From Balneolales bacterium (GTDB taxonomy: Bacteria > Bacteroidota > Rhodothermia > Balneolales > Natronogracilivirgulaceae): DNA of 24,500 bases. The position numbers and the translations under genes are program-made. Within the stretch, counting starts at the first letter, position 1; the number at the start of each line of letters is the position of its first letter. Where the stretch lies: NCBI GenBank assembly GCA_007131625.1, contig SLQC01000224.1, positions 1 to 24,500 of the forward strand, written 5' to 3'. Positions 15,096-23,336 of this stretch are shown here, piece after piece. The notes below the pieces were generated by a model. It was not told the DNA's origin. It made no database searches and saw nothing but the letters and a program-made list of their open reading frames with translations.

Positions 15096-16844
15096 TCACC
15101 AATGCAATGTTAACCCACCGAAAAGCTGAAACGGTCGTTCCTGGTAGTGCTGCCACACTTCATAATCCTGGTTCAGGACATTCAGCGCTTTGACATAGAC
15201 GCCAAAATTCCTGTGCAGCTGCACGTCTGTCCGAAACCCAAGCTGAACGAAACCGTCTACCACTTCATCTTCGTATACAGTTTGCCTTTCCCCCAAAATG
15301 TCCATCCAGAGAGCCATATCAATCCAGGACATCGGATGAGACATAAATTGAACCGACCCTTTCCATTTTGGAACATACGGAATTACTCCGGATGGAATAA
15401 TCTCTTCATTGGCGGATGAGTAATTGAGACCCAACTCTACGGATGCCGAAGTTTTCATGGAGGGTATCGAACCTGTCAATCCGCTAAACCACTCCACATG
15501 AATTGCATCCTCCAGGAACTGATAACTGAAATACGGGGAGTGTTCCGATTCATCCAATTCCGGCGCTTTGGTGAAATAACCACGGTTATAATATTGCCAA
15601 TAGTCCAGTCCGGTGTACACATTCAGATTTTGCAAGAACTGAAAACCGGTCTGAAGTTGAATATGCAACCCGCGTTCGTGTTCCATCTCACTGCCGACCT
15701 GCAGGGCAAACCGGTTCCGTTCGTGCCATTTTTCAAGTGAAGGATCTCTTACAAATCCACGGATCCGAACTTTGGCGTTGACCCGGCTGGTTCCTTCAAA
15801 GCGGTAGTGGATATCCGGGTATAAATACAAATCAAAATTATTTACCGGATCATAAAGCTGATAAAACCGCATCCACGCTTCCACATGGTGTGAAAGGCCA
15901 AACAGATGACGATATCGTGTACCAACACTATTCGTTAGCCAGTATTGAGACTCATCCTCCCTGGTATCGTAAGTAGATCCAGCCACCCGAACCTGGAGTC
16001 CAAACACTTGTTCCGGCAGTGATCCTTCCCAGAAACGGTTGATGTGCAAATTATACCGATTTTCTTTAGTCGATCGCAGTTCCTGATCGGCATAGTACCC
16101 TTCGTTAGAAAAACTATGAAGTGATAAGGCTGACTGCCAACCTCTATAGGCGTGTTCCAGATGCTGCCATCGACCCTCGAGTCCGAATGAACTGTGGGAA
16201 ATACGCTGCGGATCGAAGTCTCCGTCCGGAAACAGCATTATGAGAAGTGAGTCACGGGGACCCGGATACGGCGAGTAGTTAAAGGAAGATGAACCCGAAA
16301 TACCGAAACCAAACCGGTTGCTGCCCGACTGACGAGTCCATTGCAGATTCCCTGTCTGGTTTCGGAATGAGCTGAAGTCACGATCACCTTCCGACGAATG
16401 GTGGCCTAAATCCAGCGCCAGGCTTTCATTCTCTCGGACCGGAGTTTCTGCTATAATCCTGATTTCGGGACTCTGAAAGGTACCCATACCAATTCTTGCA
16501 AACAGGTTCCTCTGATCGGCAAAACGGATAAAATGTTGTTCGGGTTTCAGAGCCGGTTCGAGCTCGCTAATCGGGATAGCTGCAACAATCTCGTCGTCGG
16601 ATTCAATAAAGGGCATTCGGTCCGGATCGATGCGATAGACGGCAGGACGAGGGCTGAAACCCAGTACCGGCTGACGCTCGAGACCGGGAAAGCGAACTTC
16701 AAAATCCCCCCGTATCTCAATATCCTGGGGATCGATATCGGGAAGCAGCGATGTGGTACCATTTTCTTGTTGGGCCATCACCGGGACGGTCAAGGCAGTA
16801 AGTATTATCAGGATAAAAAAGATAAACGACCTGAGCTGATGCAT
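15096..16844 (-). CDS. Outer-membrane beta-barrel, TonB-receptor-like without a plug
   Basis: The 582-residue protein begins with a clear signal peptide (basic start, hydrophobic FIFFILIILTALTVPV, cleavage probably after VMA near residue 24). About 100 residues of periplasmic leader follow, including FEVRFPGLERQPVLGFSPRP. From about residue 130 to the end the sequence alternates polar and aromatic strands (for example WQSALSLHSFSNEGYYADQE), ending in ...FGGLTLHW. An aromatic C-terminal residue is the usual barrel-assembly signal. I see no TonB plug domain and no TonB box that I could defend, so this is a barrel of the TonB-dependent-receptor shape or a porin. It leads a cluster with HU-like, SPOR, ExbB, ExbD and TonB genes. 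A TATAAT on the minus strand at 16914-16919, 70 bases upstream, could be its -10 box. Confidence 0.72.
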   Translation of the reverse strand: MHQLRSFIFFILIILTALTVPVMAQQENGTTSLLPDIDPQDIEIRGDFEVRFPGLERQPVLGFSPRPAVYRIDPDRMPFIESDDEIVAAIPISELEPALKPEQHFIRFADQRNLFARIGMGTFQSPEIRIIAETPVRENESLALDLGHHSSEGDRDFSSFRNQTGNLQWTRQSGSNRFGFGISGSSSFNYSPYPGPRDSLLIMLFPDGDFDPQRISHSSFGLEGRWQHLEHAYRGWQSALSLHSFSNEGYYADQELRSTKENRYNLHINRFWEGSLPEQVFGLQVRVAGSTYDTREDESQYWLTNSVGTRYRHLFGLSHHVEAWMRFYQLYDPVNNFDLYLYPDIHYRFEGTSRVNAKVRIRGFVRDPSLEKWHERNRFALQVGSEMEHERGLHIQLQTGFQFLQNLNVYTGLDYWQYYNRGYFTKAPELDESEHSPYFSYQFLEDAIHVEWFSGLTGSIPSMKTSASVELGLNYSSANEEIIPSGVIPYVPKWKGSVQFMSHPMSWIDMALWMDILGERQTVYEDEVVDGFVQLGFRTDVQLHRNFGVYVKALNVLNQDYEVWQHYQERPFQLFGGLTLHW

Positions 16845-16941
16845 TAGATTATCAATAAAGGTTACGGGGAACAGATTGTAAACGTAAAAGAACTGAAAAA
16901 CTGTTTAAAAAGAATTATAATGGACCTCTCTTTTCACATTG

Positions 16942-17979
16942 TCATTTTGATTCGATATTGCGTCGTTCCATAGCTTTGTTGACAACGAGAATGACAGGAG
17001 TCGCCACTAAAATAATGATCATCATTATCAAATGTGTAACTATTGCGTACGTGACGCCTATAACTTCCGGTACGGCAAAAAAAAATAAAAGTGACCGGCT
17101 TACAAACCAGTGATAGGTGCCAATTCCACCCGGCGACGGGAGCGACACTCCCAGTGCCGAAACTACCGTGATAACCAGAGCTTCCTGCATTCCGAGACCG
17201 AATTCGCTGTGCATATCAAATGCTGTGAACGGAATATAAGTCATCAGGACATAACAGAACCAGATGGCGGTCGTCAGTATTATAAACAGCGGCCAGTTTT
17301 TCACATCCCGGAAACTGATCAAACCCTGAGCAAACTTTTTGGATAATTCGGCTGCAAGCTGCAACAGACGAAAAACGGCCGGCAGCCAGCGGCCGGCAAT
17401 ACGAAGGAGTTGATATATAAGAAATAAAACAACGAGGATCGACAAGAGGAGCAACCCTATTACCAAGATACCGTCAAGACTCCAAACCGCCTGAAGCCAG
17501 CGCACCGTTTCAGCACCCAGTATTGGTACAATCACTGAGTAATCCGTAAACAGATAGATGAAAACAAACAGCACCAGCACAAACATAACAGCAAGATCCA
17601 TCACCCGCTCAAGAACGACAGTACCGACCAGTTTGGTACGGCTTATCCGTTCCCTGTTTCCAACATATACCGACCGGGAAACTTCACCCAGCCTGGGTAC
17701 AGCATAATTAACCAGGTAACCCAGCATCACCCCGCTGAAAAGGGTCCATCTGCTTGTTTTCATCCCTTCCTGTTCGATGAGTTGTTTCCACCGTTCCGCT
17801 CTCAGATAGTGGCTAAGCAAAGAGATCACGACATAGGGTATCAGCCAGTAATATGTCAGTTTATTCATCGTCAAACGGAAGTCGGAGAAGGAAATATCCT
17901 TAACGGCCAGCCACAAAAAAAGCAAAGCGATCAAAATGCCAATCAGAAACCTGATGTATTTCTTTATCATACCGCTCAC
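16942..17979 (-). CDS. Flippase-like integral membrane protein (lysylphosphatidylglycerol synthase TM-region family)
   Basis: This 345-residue protein has about eight hydrophobic helices, starting with FLIGILIALLFLWLAV and ending with HLIMMIIILVATPVILVV. It carries the conserved marks of the family: LRAERWKQL (59-67), then GYLVNYAVPRLGEVSRSVYVG (varied in length), LERVMDLAVM and SLPSPGGIGTYHWF. The family is named for the membrane half of MprF and includes proteins thought to flip lipids or glycolipids; no MprF catalytic domain is attached. The substrate cannot be inferred. The start is a GTG overlapping the LolA-like stop (GTGA); an ATG three codons in is an alternative. It is the last gene of the run that begins with gcvT. 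Confidence 0.85.
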   Translation of the reverse strand: MSGMIKKYIRFLIGILIALLFLWLAVKDISFSDFRLTMNKLTYYWLIPYVVISLLSHYLRAERWKQLIEQEGMKTSRWTLFSGVMLGYLVNYAVPRLGEVSRSVYVGNRERISRTKLVGTVVLERVMDLAVMFVLVLFVFIYLFTDYSVIVPILGAETVRWLQAVWSLDGILVIGLLLLSILVVLFLIYQLLRIAGRWLPAVFRLLQLAAELSKKFAQGLISFRDVKNWPLFIILTTAIWFCYVLMTYIPFTAFDMHSEFGLGMQEALVITVVSALGVSLPSPGGIGTYHWFVSRSLLFFFAVPEVIGVTYAIVTHLIMMIIILVATPVILVVNKAMERRNIESK

Positions 17980-18698
17980 TTTCGCAAATCGATTATCTCG
18001 GCATCATTCGGATAATCCAGATGAAAAAGTGCGTCGTCATACTCCAGATAACCCGCTTCTGTAAGAGTTGTCTCCAGGATATTCTCCATTTGATCCACGG
18101 CACTGACGCTGATGGGAATCAGGTTCATGTCAAGCATAATACGTACCTCCAGAAATATTTCAAACGGATCTTCTGATTTTAACACAAAAATCACGATACC
18201 CTCTTCCCGTATTACTTCTGAAACATAATAGAGCTCTTCTTCATCCGAAAAAAAACGGGAAGGTGCAAAATCGTCTTCCGCTTGTTCGTATCGGCTTATA
18301 ACCAGTTTGTTTTGCTGTTCGTTGTAAACTCTGGACGTTTCGCCATCTACAACAACCACCTGCCGTTCAGCCTGAATTTTGTATTTTTTTTGGGATATCC
18401 AGATTCTTCCCTCTGTTATCTGTGACTCACCGGTATAAGAGTCCAGAAACTCATGCGTCATCTGCGCCTCCAGAATTTTTCCGTCCCGGAACTGTTGGCG
18501 AAGTTGATCCAGCTCCGTTTCTACGGATTCCGCAGTTTTACTTTCCACGGTTTCCCCGGATTTGTTTTCCGGGTAATTCACAGCTTTGCTTTCCGCAAAC
18601 AATGACTGGCAAAGAAGAAATGAAACCAGGAATATCCACATCACCCTGCATTTTCTAAGCCACTTCACACTAATACCTGTTGATTTGCAATCAGTCAT
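17976..18698 (-). CDS. lolA: LolA-like periplasmic lipoprotein carrier
   Basis: LolA accepts lipoproteins from the LolCDE complex and carries them across the periplasm. The 240-residue product starts at an ATG overlapping the ftsK stop by 8 bases. It has a basic N-region (VKWLRKCR), a hydrophobic core and a likely cleavage after LFA (residue 35). An acidic spacer leads to the LolA-type half-barrel (about 60-240), with strands such as GRIWISQKKYKIQAERQVVVV and NKLVISRYEQAEDDFAPSRFF (each slightly abbreviated in family terms). Similarity is at fold-pattern level, as is usual for this family. An upstream extension of the frame would run inside ftsK and is unlikely. It is translationally coupled to ftsK and the flippase-like gene. 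A LolC/E-like permease is encoded at 1072-2304. Confidence 0.78.
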   Translation of the reverse strand: MTDCKSTGISVKWLRKCRVMWIFLVSFLLCQSLFAESKAVNYPENKSGETVESKTAESVETELDQLRQQFRDGKILEAQMTHEFLDSYTGESQITEGRIWISQKKYKIQAERQVVVVDGETSRVYNEQQNKLVISRYEQAEDDFAPSRFFSDEEELYYVSEVIREEGIVIFVLKSEDPFEIFLEVRIMLDMNLIPISVSAVDQMENILETTLTEAGYLEYDDALFHLDYPNDAEIIDLRK

Positions 18699-21234
18699 CA
18701 AGTTCCTGTAATAGTTCTTCCAGTTCTTCTTCATTGTCCACCAGTACTTCACGAGCTGCACTTCCCTGGTAGGGACCCACGATACCCGCTGAAAAGAGTT
18801 GATCAATCAGGCGACCTGCCCGGTTGTAACCAAGTTTTAGTTTACGCTGCAAAAGAGAAACCGAACCCTGCTGATGCATTACAAGCAGTTTCGCCGCTTC
18901 TTCGAAGAGTTCGTCCCTATCGCTTTTGTCAAATGAACCACTCTGGCTGCCCGGATCTTCCACTTCCGGCAAATAATAGGGATGGGTGTAACCTATCTGC
19001 TTGCCGATGAATGAGTTAATTCGTTCTACTTCTTCTGTTGATACAAATGCATTCTGGAGTCGGATCATACTGGCACCGCCGCCATTGTACAACATATCAC
19101 CCCTCCCAACGAGTTGATCGGCACCCATCGTATCCAGAATGGTGCGTGAATCAATTTTGGACGCAACCTGATAGGCTATCCTTGCGGGAAAATTAGCTTT
19201 GATCGTACCTGTGATCACATTGACAGAGGGACGCTGTGTGGCAACAACAAGATGAATGCCCACTGCCCGGGCCAGCTGTGCCAGACGGGCAATAGGTTCT
19301 TCAATCTGTTTGCCAGCTGTCATCATCAAATCGGCCAACTCATCAATAACGACCACGATGTAGGGAAGATGCCGGTGCCCGAGTTCCTCATCCAGTGTAT
19401 TGGTTTTATATTTTTCATTATAGGTTTTGATATCCCGAACCATTGACATCTTGAGTAGTTCATACCTGTTATCCATCTCTTTGCATACGCTGTTGAGCGT
19501 CTGCAGGACTTCCATAGTATCGGTAATAATCGGCTCGGTCGCATTTGGCAGGGTCGCCAGAAAATGGTTCTGAATATTTCGGAACAACGTCAACTCAATT
19601 TTCTTGGGATCGACCATTACAAATTTTAGATCATCCGGATGGCATTTATACAGCAGACATGTGATGATGGTATTGATCCCCACGGTTTTCCCCGATCCAG
19701 TTGCCCCTGCCATCAAAAGGTGAGGAAGCCTGTTCAGATCAATCATGAATACTTCGTTTTCGATAGTCCGCCCAAAAGCAACAGGAAGCGCCATCTTTGT
19801 TTCAGCAAACTTTCGGGTATTTATCAGTGAGCGGATATAGACAATTTCCCGTTTCCGGTTCGGTACTTCAATACCTACAGCCGATTTACCGGGTATCGGT
19901 GCGATAATGCGCAAGCCTTTGGTCGCCATCGCCATCTTCAGATCATTGGCATAGCTTTCAATTTTGCTGATTTTGACATCCGGCGCAGGCTGCAGCTCAT
20001 AGAGAGTTACGGTCGGTCCTACGATCGCTTCAATTGCTGTAATATCAATTCCGTGCCGGTTCAACTTATCAAGAATGATCATTTTATTCCGGTTGATCTC
20101 CTCGTAGTCAACATCACTCCCTTCATCCGGGGCTTTGTCAAGCAGTTCCAGTGTCGGAAACTTGTACTTGATTTGTGGTTTTTCGATCTGCTTTTTCCGT
20201 TCGTTTTCCAACTTGCGTTTACCGGCCTCTTCATCAGGAGTGCCCCTGTACACAGTTATATCCAGATCCGAATCAGCCGATACCATATTCCTGTCCGAGT
20301 CCAAACTCATTCCAGGTTTCCCGCTGTCACCTTGTTTATCACCGACCATATCACTTTTTTCCAGAACAGCCCGAGGTGGACGGACATCCGCTTCATTAAT
20401 TTTATCCTGGTCCATCCGTGCTTTCTCTTTTTCACGAGATGCAATCACCATTTTTTCCCAGCGCTTCCGGCGCTCTTCTTCATTCCGGATATCCGGATCC
20501 CCTTTTTCATTTGGAAATGAATCCTTAGCCAGTCGATCATGTTCAACATTTCTACCCATCGGAGTATCTGAAATTAGTTCACCGATTCCATCATCGTCAC
20601 CTCTCCTTTTGCTTCTCGAAGAAAAAACTCCGCCAAACCAGGCTTTCGCAGATCGAGTTCGTTCGATGGCAGACTTCACATCTTTGTTGACAAGCAGAAT
20701 AAGCGCGATTAAACTCAGACAGGTTAGTATGATAACAGGACCGAACTGCCCGGTCAATCCACGAAGCACAAATGCGATGGCGATTCCCGACGATCCGCTC
20801 CAACTCGACGATACCGCATTGAATTCATTATGCAGCCATCCCATGATTGAAGCTGAAAGAATCATGACGAATACAGCATAAAGTGATTTCAGGTGCACAA
20901 TAAGCAGTTCTTTATGACGAAATATACTCCAACCGTACGCCAGCAACACCAACACCAGAATGATCGATATATAACCAAACAGCATATTCACGAAAAAATG
21001 CGACACATAGGCACCCAGCGGGCCCAGTCCGTTTTGGATGCGCAAGGCCGGTCCCTGTCCAAAATCGAGCAAAGTGAAGAAATCGACGCTACGGATAATG
21101 GCTAAATCTTCACTTCGATAAGTCAGAATACTAACAGCCAATGTGAATCCGATCGCGATGATCACAATTCCAAGCATCTCCATTTTTCGTTCGAATGTAA
21201 AAAATGGAGTGTTTTTATTCTGATTTTTCTTCAT
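18691..21234 (-). CDS. ftsK: DNA translocase FtsK/SpoIIIE
   Basis: FtsK anchors at the division septum and pumps chromosomal DNA, helping dimer resolution and segregation. The 847-residue protein has four N-terminal helices (about residues 20-38, 80-103, 113-133, 163-183). A charged linker (about 190-360) is short compared with the linker of E. coli FtsK. The motor has Walker A GATGSGKTV (510-518), Walker B VVVIDELADL (627-636) and ATQRPSVNVITGTIKANF (665-682). The gamma domain (about 770-830) includes SVSLLQRKLKLGYNRAGRLI, the winged helix that reads orientation sequences. An acidic tail (EEELEELLQELDD) ends the protein. The ATG directly abuts the comB stop, and the ftsK stop overlaps the lolA start. 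Confidence 0.97.
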   Translation of the reverse strand: MKKNQNKNTPFFTFERKMEMLGIVIIAIGFTLAVSILTYRSEDLAIIRSVDFFTLLDFGQGPALRIQNGLGPLGAYVSHFFVNMLFGYISIILVLVLLAYGWSIFRHKELLIVHLKSLYAVFVMILSASIMGWLHNEFNAVSSSWSGSSGIAIAFVLRGLTGQFGPVIILTCLSLIALILLVNKDVKSAIERTRSAKAWFGGVFSSRSKRRGDDDGIGELISDTPMGRNVEHDRLAKDSFPNEKGDPDIRNEEERRKRWEKMVIASREKEKARMDQDKINEADVRPPRAVLEKSDMVGDKQGDSGKPGMSLDSDRNMVSADSDLDITVYRGTPDEEAGKRKLENERKKQIEKPQIKYKFPTLELLDKAPDEGSDVDYEEINRNKMIILDKLNRHGIDITAIEAIVGPTVTLYELQPAPDVKISKIESYANDLKMAMATKGLRIIAPIPGKSAVGIEVPNRKREIVYIRSLINTRKFAETKMALPVAFGRTIENEVFMIDLNRLPHLLMAGATGSGKTVGINTIITCLLYKCHPDDLKFVMVDPKKIELTLFRNIQNHFLATLPNATEPIITDTMEVLQTLNSVCKEMDNRYELLKMSMVRDIKTYNEKYKTNTLDEELGHRHLPYIVVVIDELADLMMTAGKQIEEPIARLAQLARAVGIHLVVATQRPSVNVITGTIKANFPARIAYQVASKIDSRTILDTMGADQLVGRGDMLYNGGGASMIRLQNAFVSTEEVERINSFIGKQIGYTHPYYLPEVEDPGSQSGSFDKSDRDELFEEAAKLLVMHQQGSVSLLQRKLKLGYNRAGRLIDQLFSAGIVGPYQGSAAREVLVDNEEELEELLQELDD

Positions 21235-21963
21235 TTATCTGATGGTGATCAGTCCGCCATTCATGGATGGAATCGAATCAAAACAGTCGACATTACAACA
21301 ATATTGGATGTCTTCATCATATCCCAAATCACGAAGCCGGCTGGCATTATTTGAAGAACCAACAAGTTTTGAAATTTGCTTGCCGAATTTCTCATAGAGA
21401 CCGTAAGCAACTTTCACACCGTCCATCGCATCATCTGGAAGTTTTTTATCGAACAGATGATATGTGACAGCGCCCGCACACAACATGTCTTCGAGTGAAA
21501 GCCGGCTTTTCCACCCGGAACATATTAACATGATATCATTTATATGATTACTGGAAAGGTAATCAACGAGTGCAGACAAATTTAAAAAACTACCGATCAA
21601 GATTTCTGTAGCATGATTACTCCGGGCTATAGCCCGAGTTCCATTGGTTGTTTTGAAGATGAGTGTCTTGTTCATAACTATTTCCGGTTTATACTCTAAC
21701 GGCGAGTTGCCGAGATGAAAGCCTTCCGCTTTTTTACCGTCTTTTTCACCGCAAAGAAGAAAACCGGACGAATCCAAATGACGGGTATATTTTCCCACAT
21801 CTTCCTTATCTGAAACCGGAATCACACCCTGCGCACCATTTTCCAACGCAGTCTGAATAGTTGAGCTGGTCCGAAGCACATCAATAACAACCACAGTTCG
21901 GTCGCGGACTTCGTCTTCGGTAAATGTTGTAGCCGATGAATAAACGTCGATACTGGTGTTCAT
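21235..21963 (-). CDS. comB: 2-phosphosulfolactate phosphatase (ComB family)
   Basis: ComB removes phosphate from 2-phosphosulfolactate, a Mg-dependent step first described in coenzyme M biosynthesis of methanogens. The 242-residue product has the family motifs VIDVLRTSSTI (27-37), GEKDGKKAEGFHLGNSPLEY (one match to the active-site region), FKTTNGTRAI and LICSGW, in normal order and spacing. Bacteria with this gene generally do not make coenzyme M; a sulfolactate or other role is possible. No other coenzyme M genes are in the window. Its start overlaps the gcvT stop (ATGA), and its stop abuts the ftsK start, so it lies inside a tightly coupled run. Confidence 0.9.
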   Translation of the reverse strand: MNTSIDVYSSATTFTEDEVRDRTVVVIDVLRTSSTIQTALENGAQGVIPVSDKEDVGKYTRHLDSSGFLLCGEKDGKKAEGFHLGNSPLEYKPEIVMNKTLIFKTTNGTRAIARSNHATEILIGSFLNLSALVDYLSSNHINDIMLICSGWKSRLSLEDMLCAGAVTYHLFDKKLPDDAMDGVKVAYGLYEKFGKQISKLVGSSNNASRLRDLGYDEDIQYCCNVDCFDSIPSMNGGLITIR

Positions 21964-23063
21964 TTTTTTCTTTTATGAAATGGAGGTCTAACTATTTCTG
22001 CTGGATAATCTTTGTTGCGAATTCGAAGATACACTACTTCACCTGCTTTACCTACTGATACCGGCAGGTAACCCATAGCAATGCCACGTTCATTAATTAC
22101 AGATAAACCGCCACTGGTGACCTCTCCCAAGGTTTGACCTTTTTTGTCAACAATGGAATAACCACTTCTTGGAATTCTATTGGGATCCATCATCAATAAA
22201 CAGCATAGTTTACGTTTGATTCCACTATTCTTCAAGACCTTTAAAGCTGCTTTCCCGATAAAATTTTCCTTGTCCCATTTAATCAGCCAACCGAGTCCGG
22301 CTTCCAGTGGAGTTGTCTCTTCTGTAATATCAATTCCGTAAAGTACAAGACCGGATTCCAGTCTGAGCGTGTCACGCGCACCGAGTCCGCATGGTTTAAG
22401 TCCGAATTCATCACCGGCAAGTATGATATGTTCCCACAAATCCCCAACATTTACATACCGAATATTGCAGTAAAGTTCAAAACCCGGCTCTCCAGTATAT
22501 CCAGTGTACGAAACAAGGATATTGTCGTAGTTCGAAATTTTCATGGATCGAAATTCAAACGGTGGAATTGCATCCAAATGTTCATTTGTCAGTTTCTGTA
22601 AAATATTGACAGCTTTCGGGCCCTGTAGTGCGATCAAAGCAATTTCATCGGATATATTGCTGATTTCGGCCCGTCCCCTGTTCACTTCCTGAATCCAGGT
22701 CACATCCTTTTCAATGTTGGATGCGTTTACGACGAGCATAAACTCAACATCCGACAGACAATAGACCAGCAAGTCGTCCACTATTCCCCCATGCTCCCTG
22801 CACATAACAGAATATTGTGCCTTACCCGGTTTAAGAGCCGATGCATCATTAACCGATAACTCCTGAACCAACTCGAGGGCCCGATCCCCCCGTATCAGAA
22901 TTTCTCCCATATGGGAAACATCGAAGATCCCGGCCTGATTTCGAACAGCAAGATGCTCTTCTTTTATACCGCTGTACTGAACCGGCATTTCGTATCCGGA
23001 AAAATCTACCAGTTTCGCCTTGAATGACCGATGTATTTCAAAAAGTGGGGTTCTCTTCAGCAT
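21960..23063 (-). CDS. gcvT: Aminomethyltransferase, glycine cleavage T protein
   Basis: GcvT transfers the methylene unit from the aminomethyl-lipoyl H protein to tetrahydrofolate, releasing ammonia. Length (367) is normal. The N-terminus shows FSGYEMPVQYSGIKEEHLAV (21-40) and GIFDVSHMGEI (45-55). The folate site shows QYSVMCREHGGIVDDLLVY (83-101), with the catalytic-region aspartate at D96 or D97. VSYTGYTGEPGFELY, GLGARDTLRLESGLVLYG and the C-terminal barrel (about 280-367) follow the family order. The glycine cleavage partners gcvH and gcvP are not in the window. It is first in the gcvT-comB-ftsK-lolA-flippase run. A YgfZ-type paralogue is unlikely because the key segments are conserved. 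Confidence 0.96.
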   Translation of the reverse strand: MLKRTPLFEIHRSFKAKLVDFSGYEMPVQYSGIKEEHLAVRNQAGIFDVSHMGEILIRGDRALELVQELSVNDASALKPGKAQYSVMCREHGGIVDDLLVYCLSDVEFMLVVNASNIEKDVTWIQEVNRGRAEISNISDEIALIALQGPKAVNILQKLTNEHLDAIPPFEFRSMKISNYDNILVSYTGYTGEPGFELYCNIRYVNVGDLWEHIILAGDEFGLKPCGLGARDTLRLESGLVLYGIDITEETTPLEAGLGWLIKWDKENFIGKAALKVLKNSGIKRKLCCLLMMDPNRIPRSGYSIVDKKGQTLGEVTSGGLSVINERGIAMGYLPVSVGKAGEVVYLRIRNKDYPAEIVRPPFHKRKK

Positions 23064-23336
23064 AAATGATAATTTGGTTTATGGTATAAGATACAAATAT
23101 CACATGGTTTTTAAGCATTTTATGTGTTTTAAATTCTGATTTCGTGTGTATCGGACGCTCGTGTTAGTGTAATGCAACCCGTTTTGTTCATGAGATTACA
23201 TCATCCGACTTATTTTCAGACAATTAATTTGGAATATTTTGTGTTAACTTAATGTTACAGACAAGAGATATCCCAATCTGTCGTTAACCCGATTAACCTT
23301 GCCATTTAATTATTACTCTTCAACCTTGAAAAGTTT
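23064..23336. other. Intergenic region between divergent gcvT and mrp
   Basis: This AT-rich stretch of 273 bases is the longest gap in the window and must carry the promoters for both flanking units. I see no strong sigma-70 pair and no clean Bacteroidota-type TAnnTTTG box. The nearest match is GATATTTG on the minus strand near 23096-23103, without a supporting -33 element. A loose repeat CACAT...ATGTG (about 23101-23126) is too weak to call. I see no ORF or RNA gene in it. Confidence 0.4.

Noticed and set aside
20135..20881. Long open frame (248 codons) on the plus strand inside ftsK
   Set aside because: It is antisense to a fully conserved ftsK, is serine-rich with low complexity, and has no recognisable domain; it mirrors the codon bias of the real gene.
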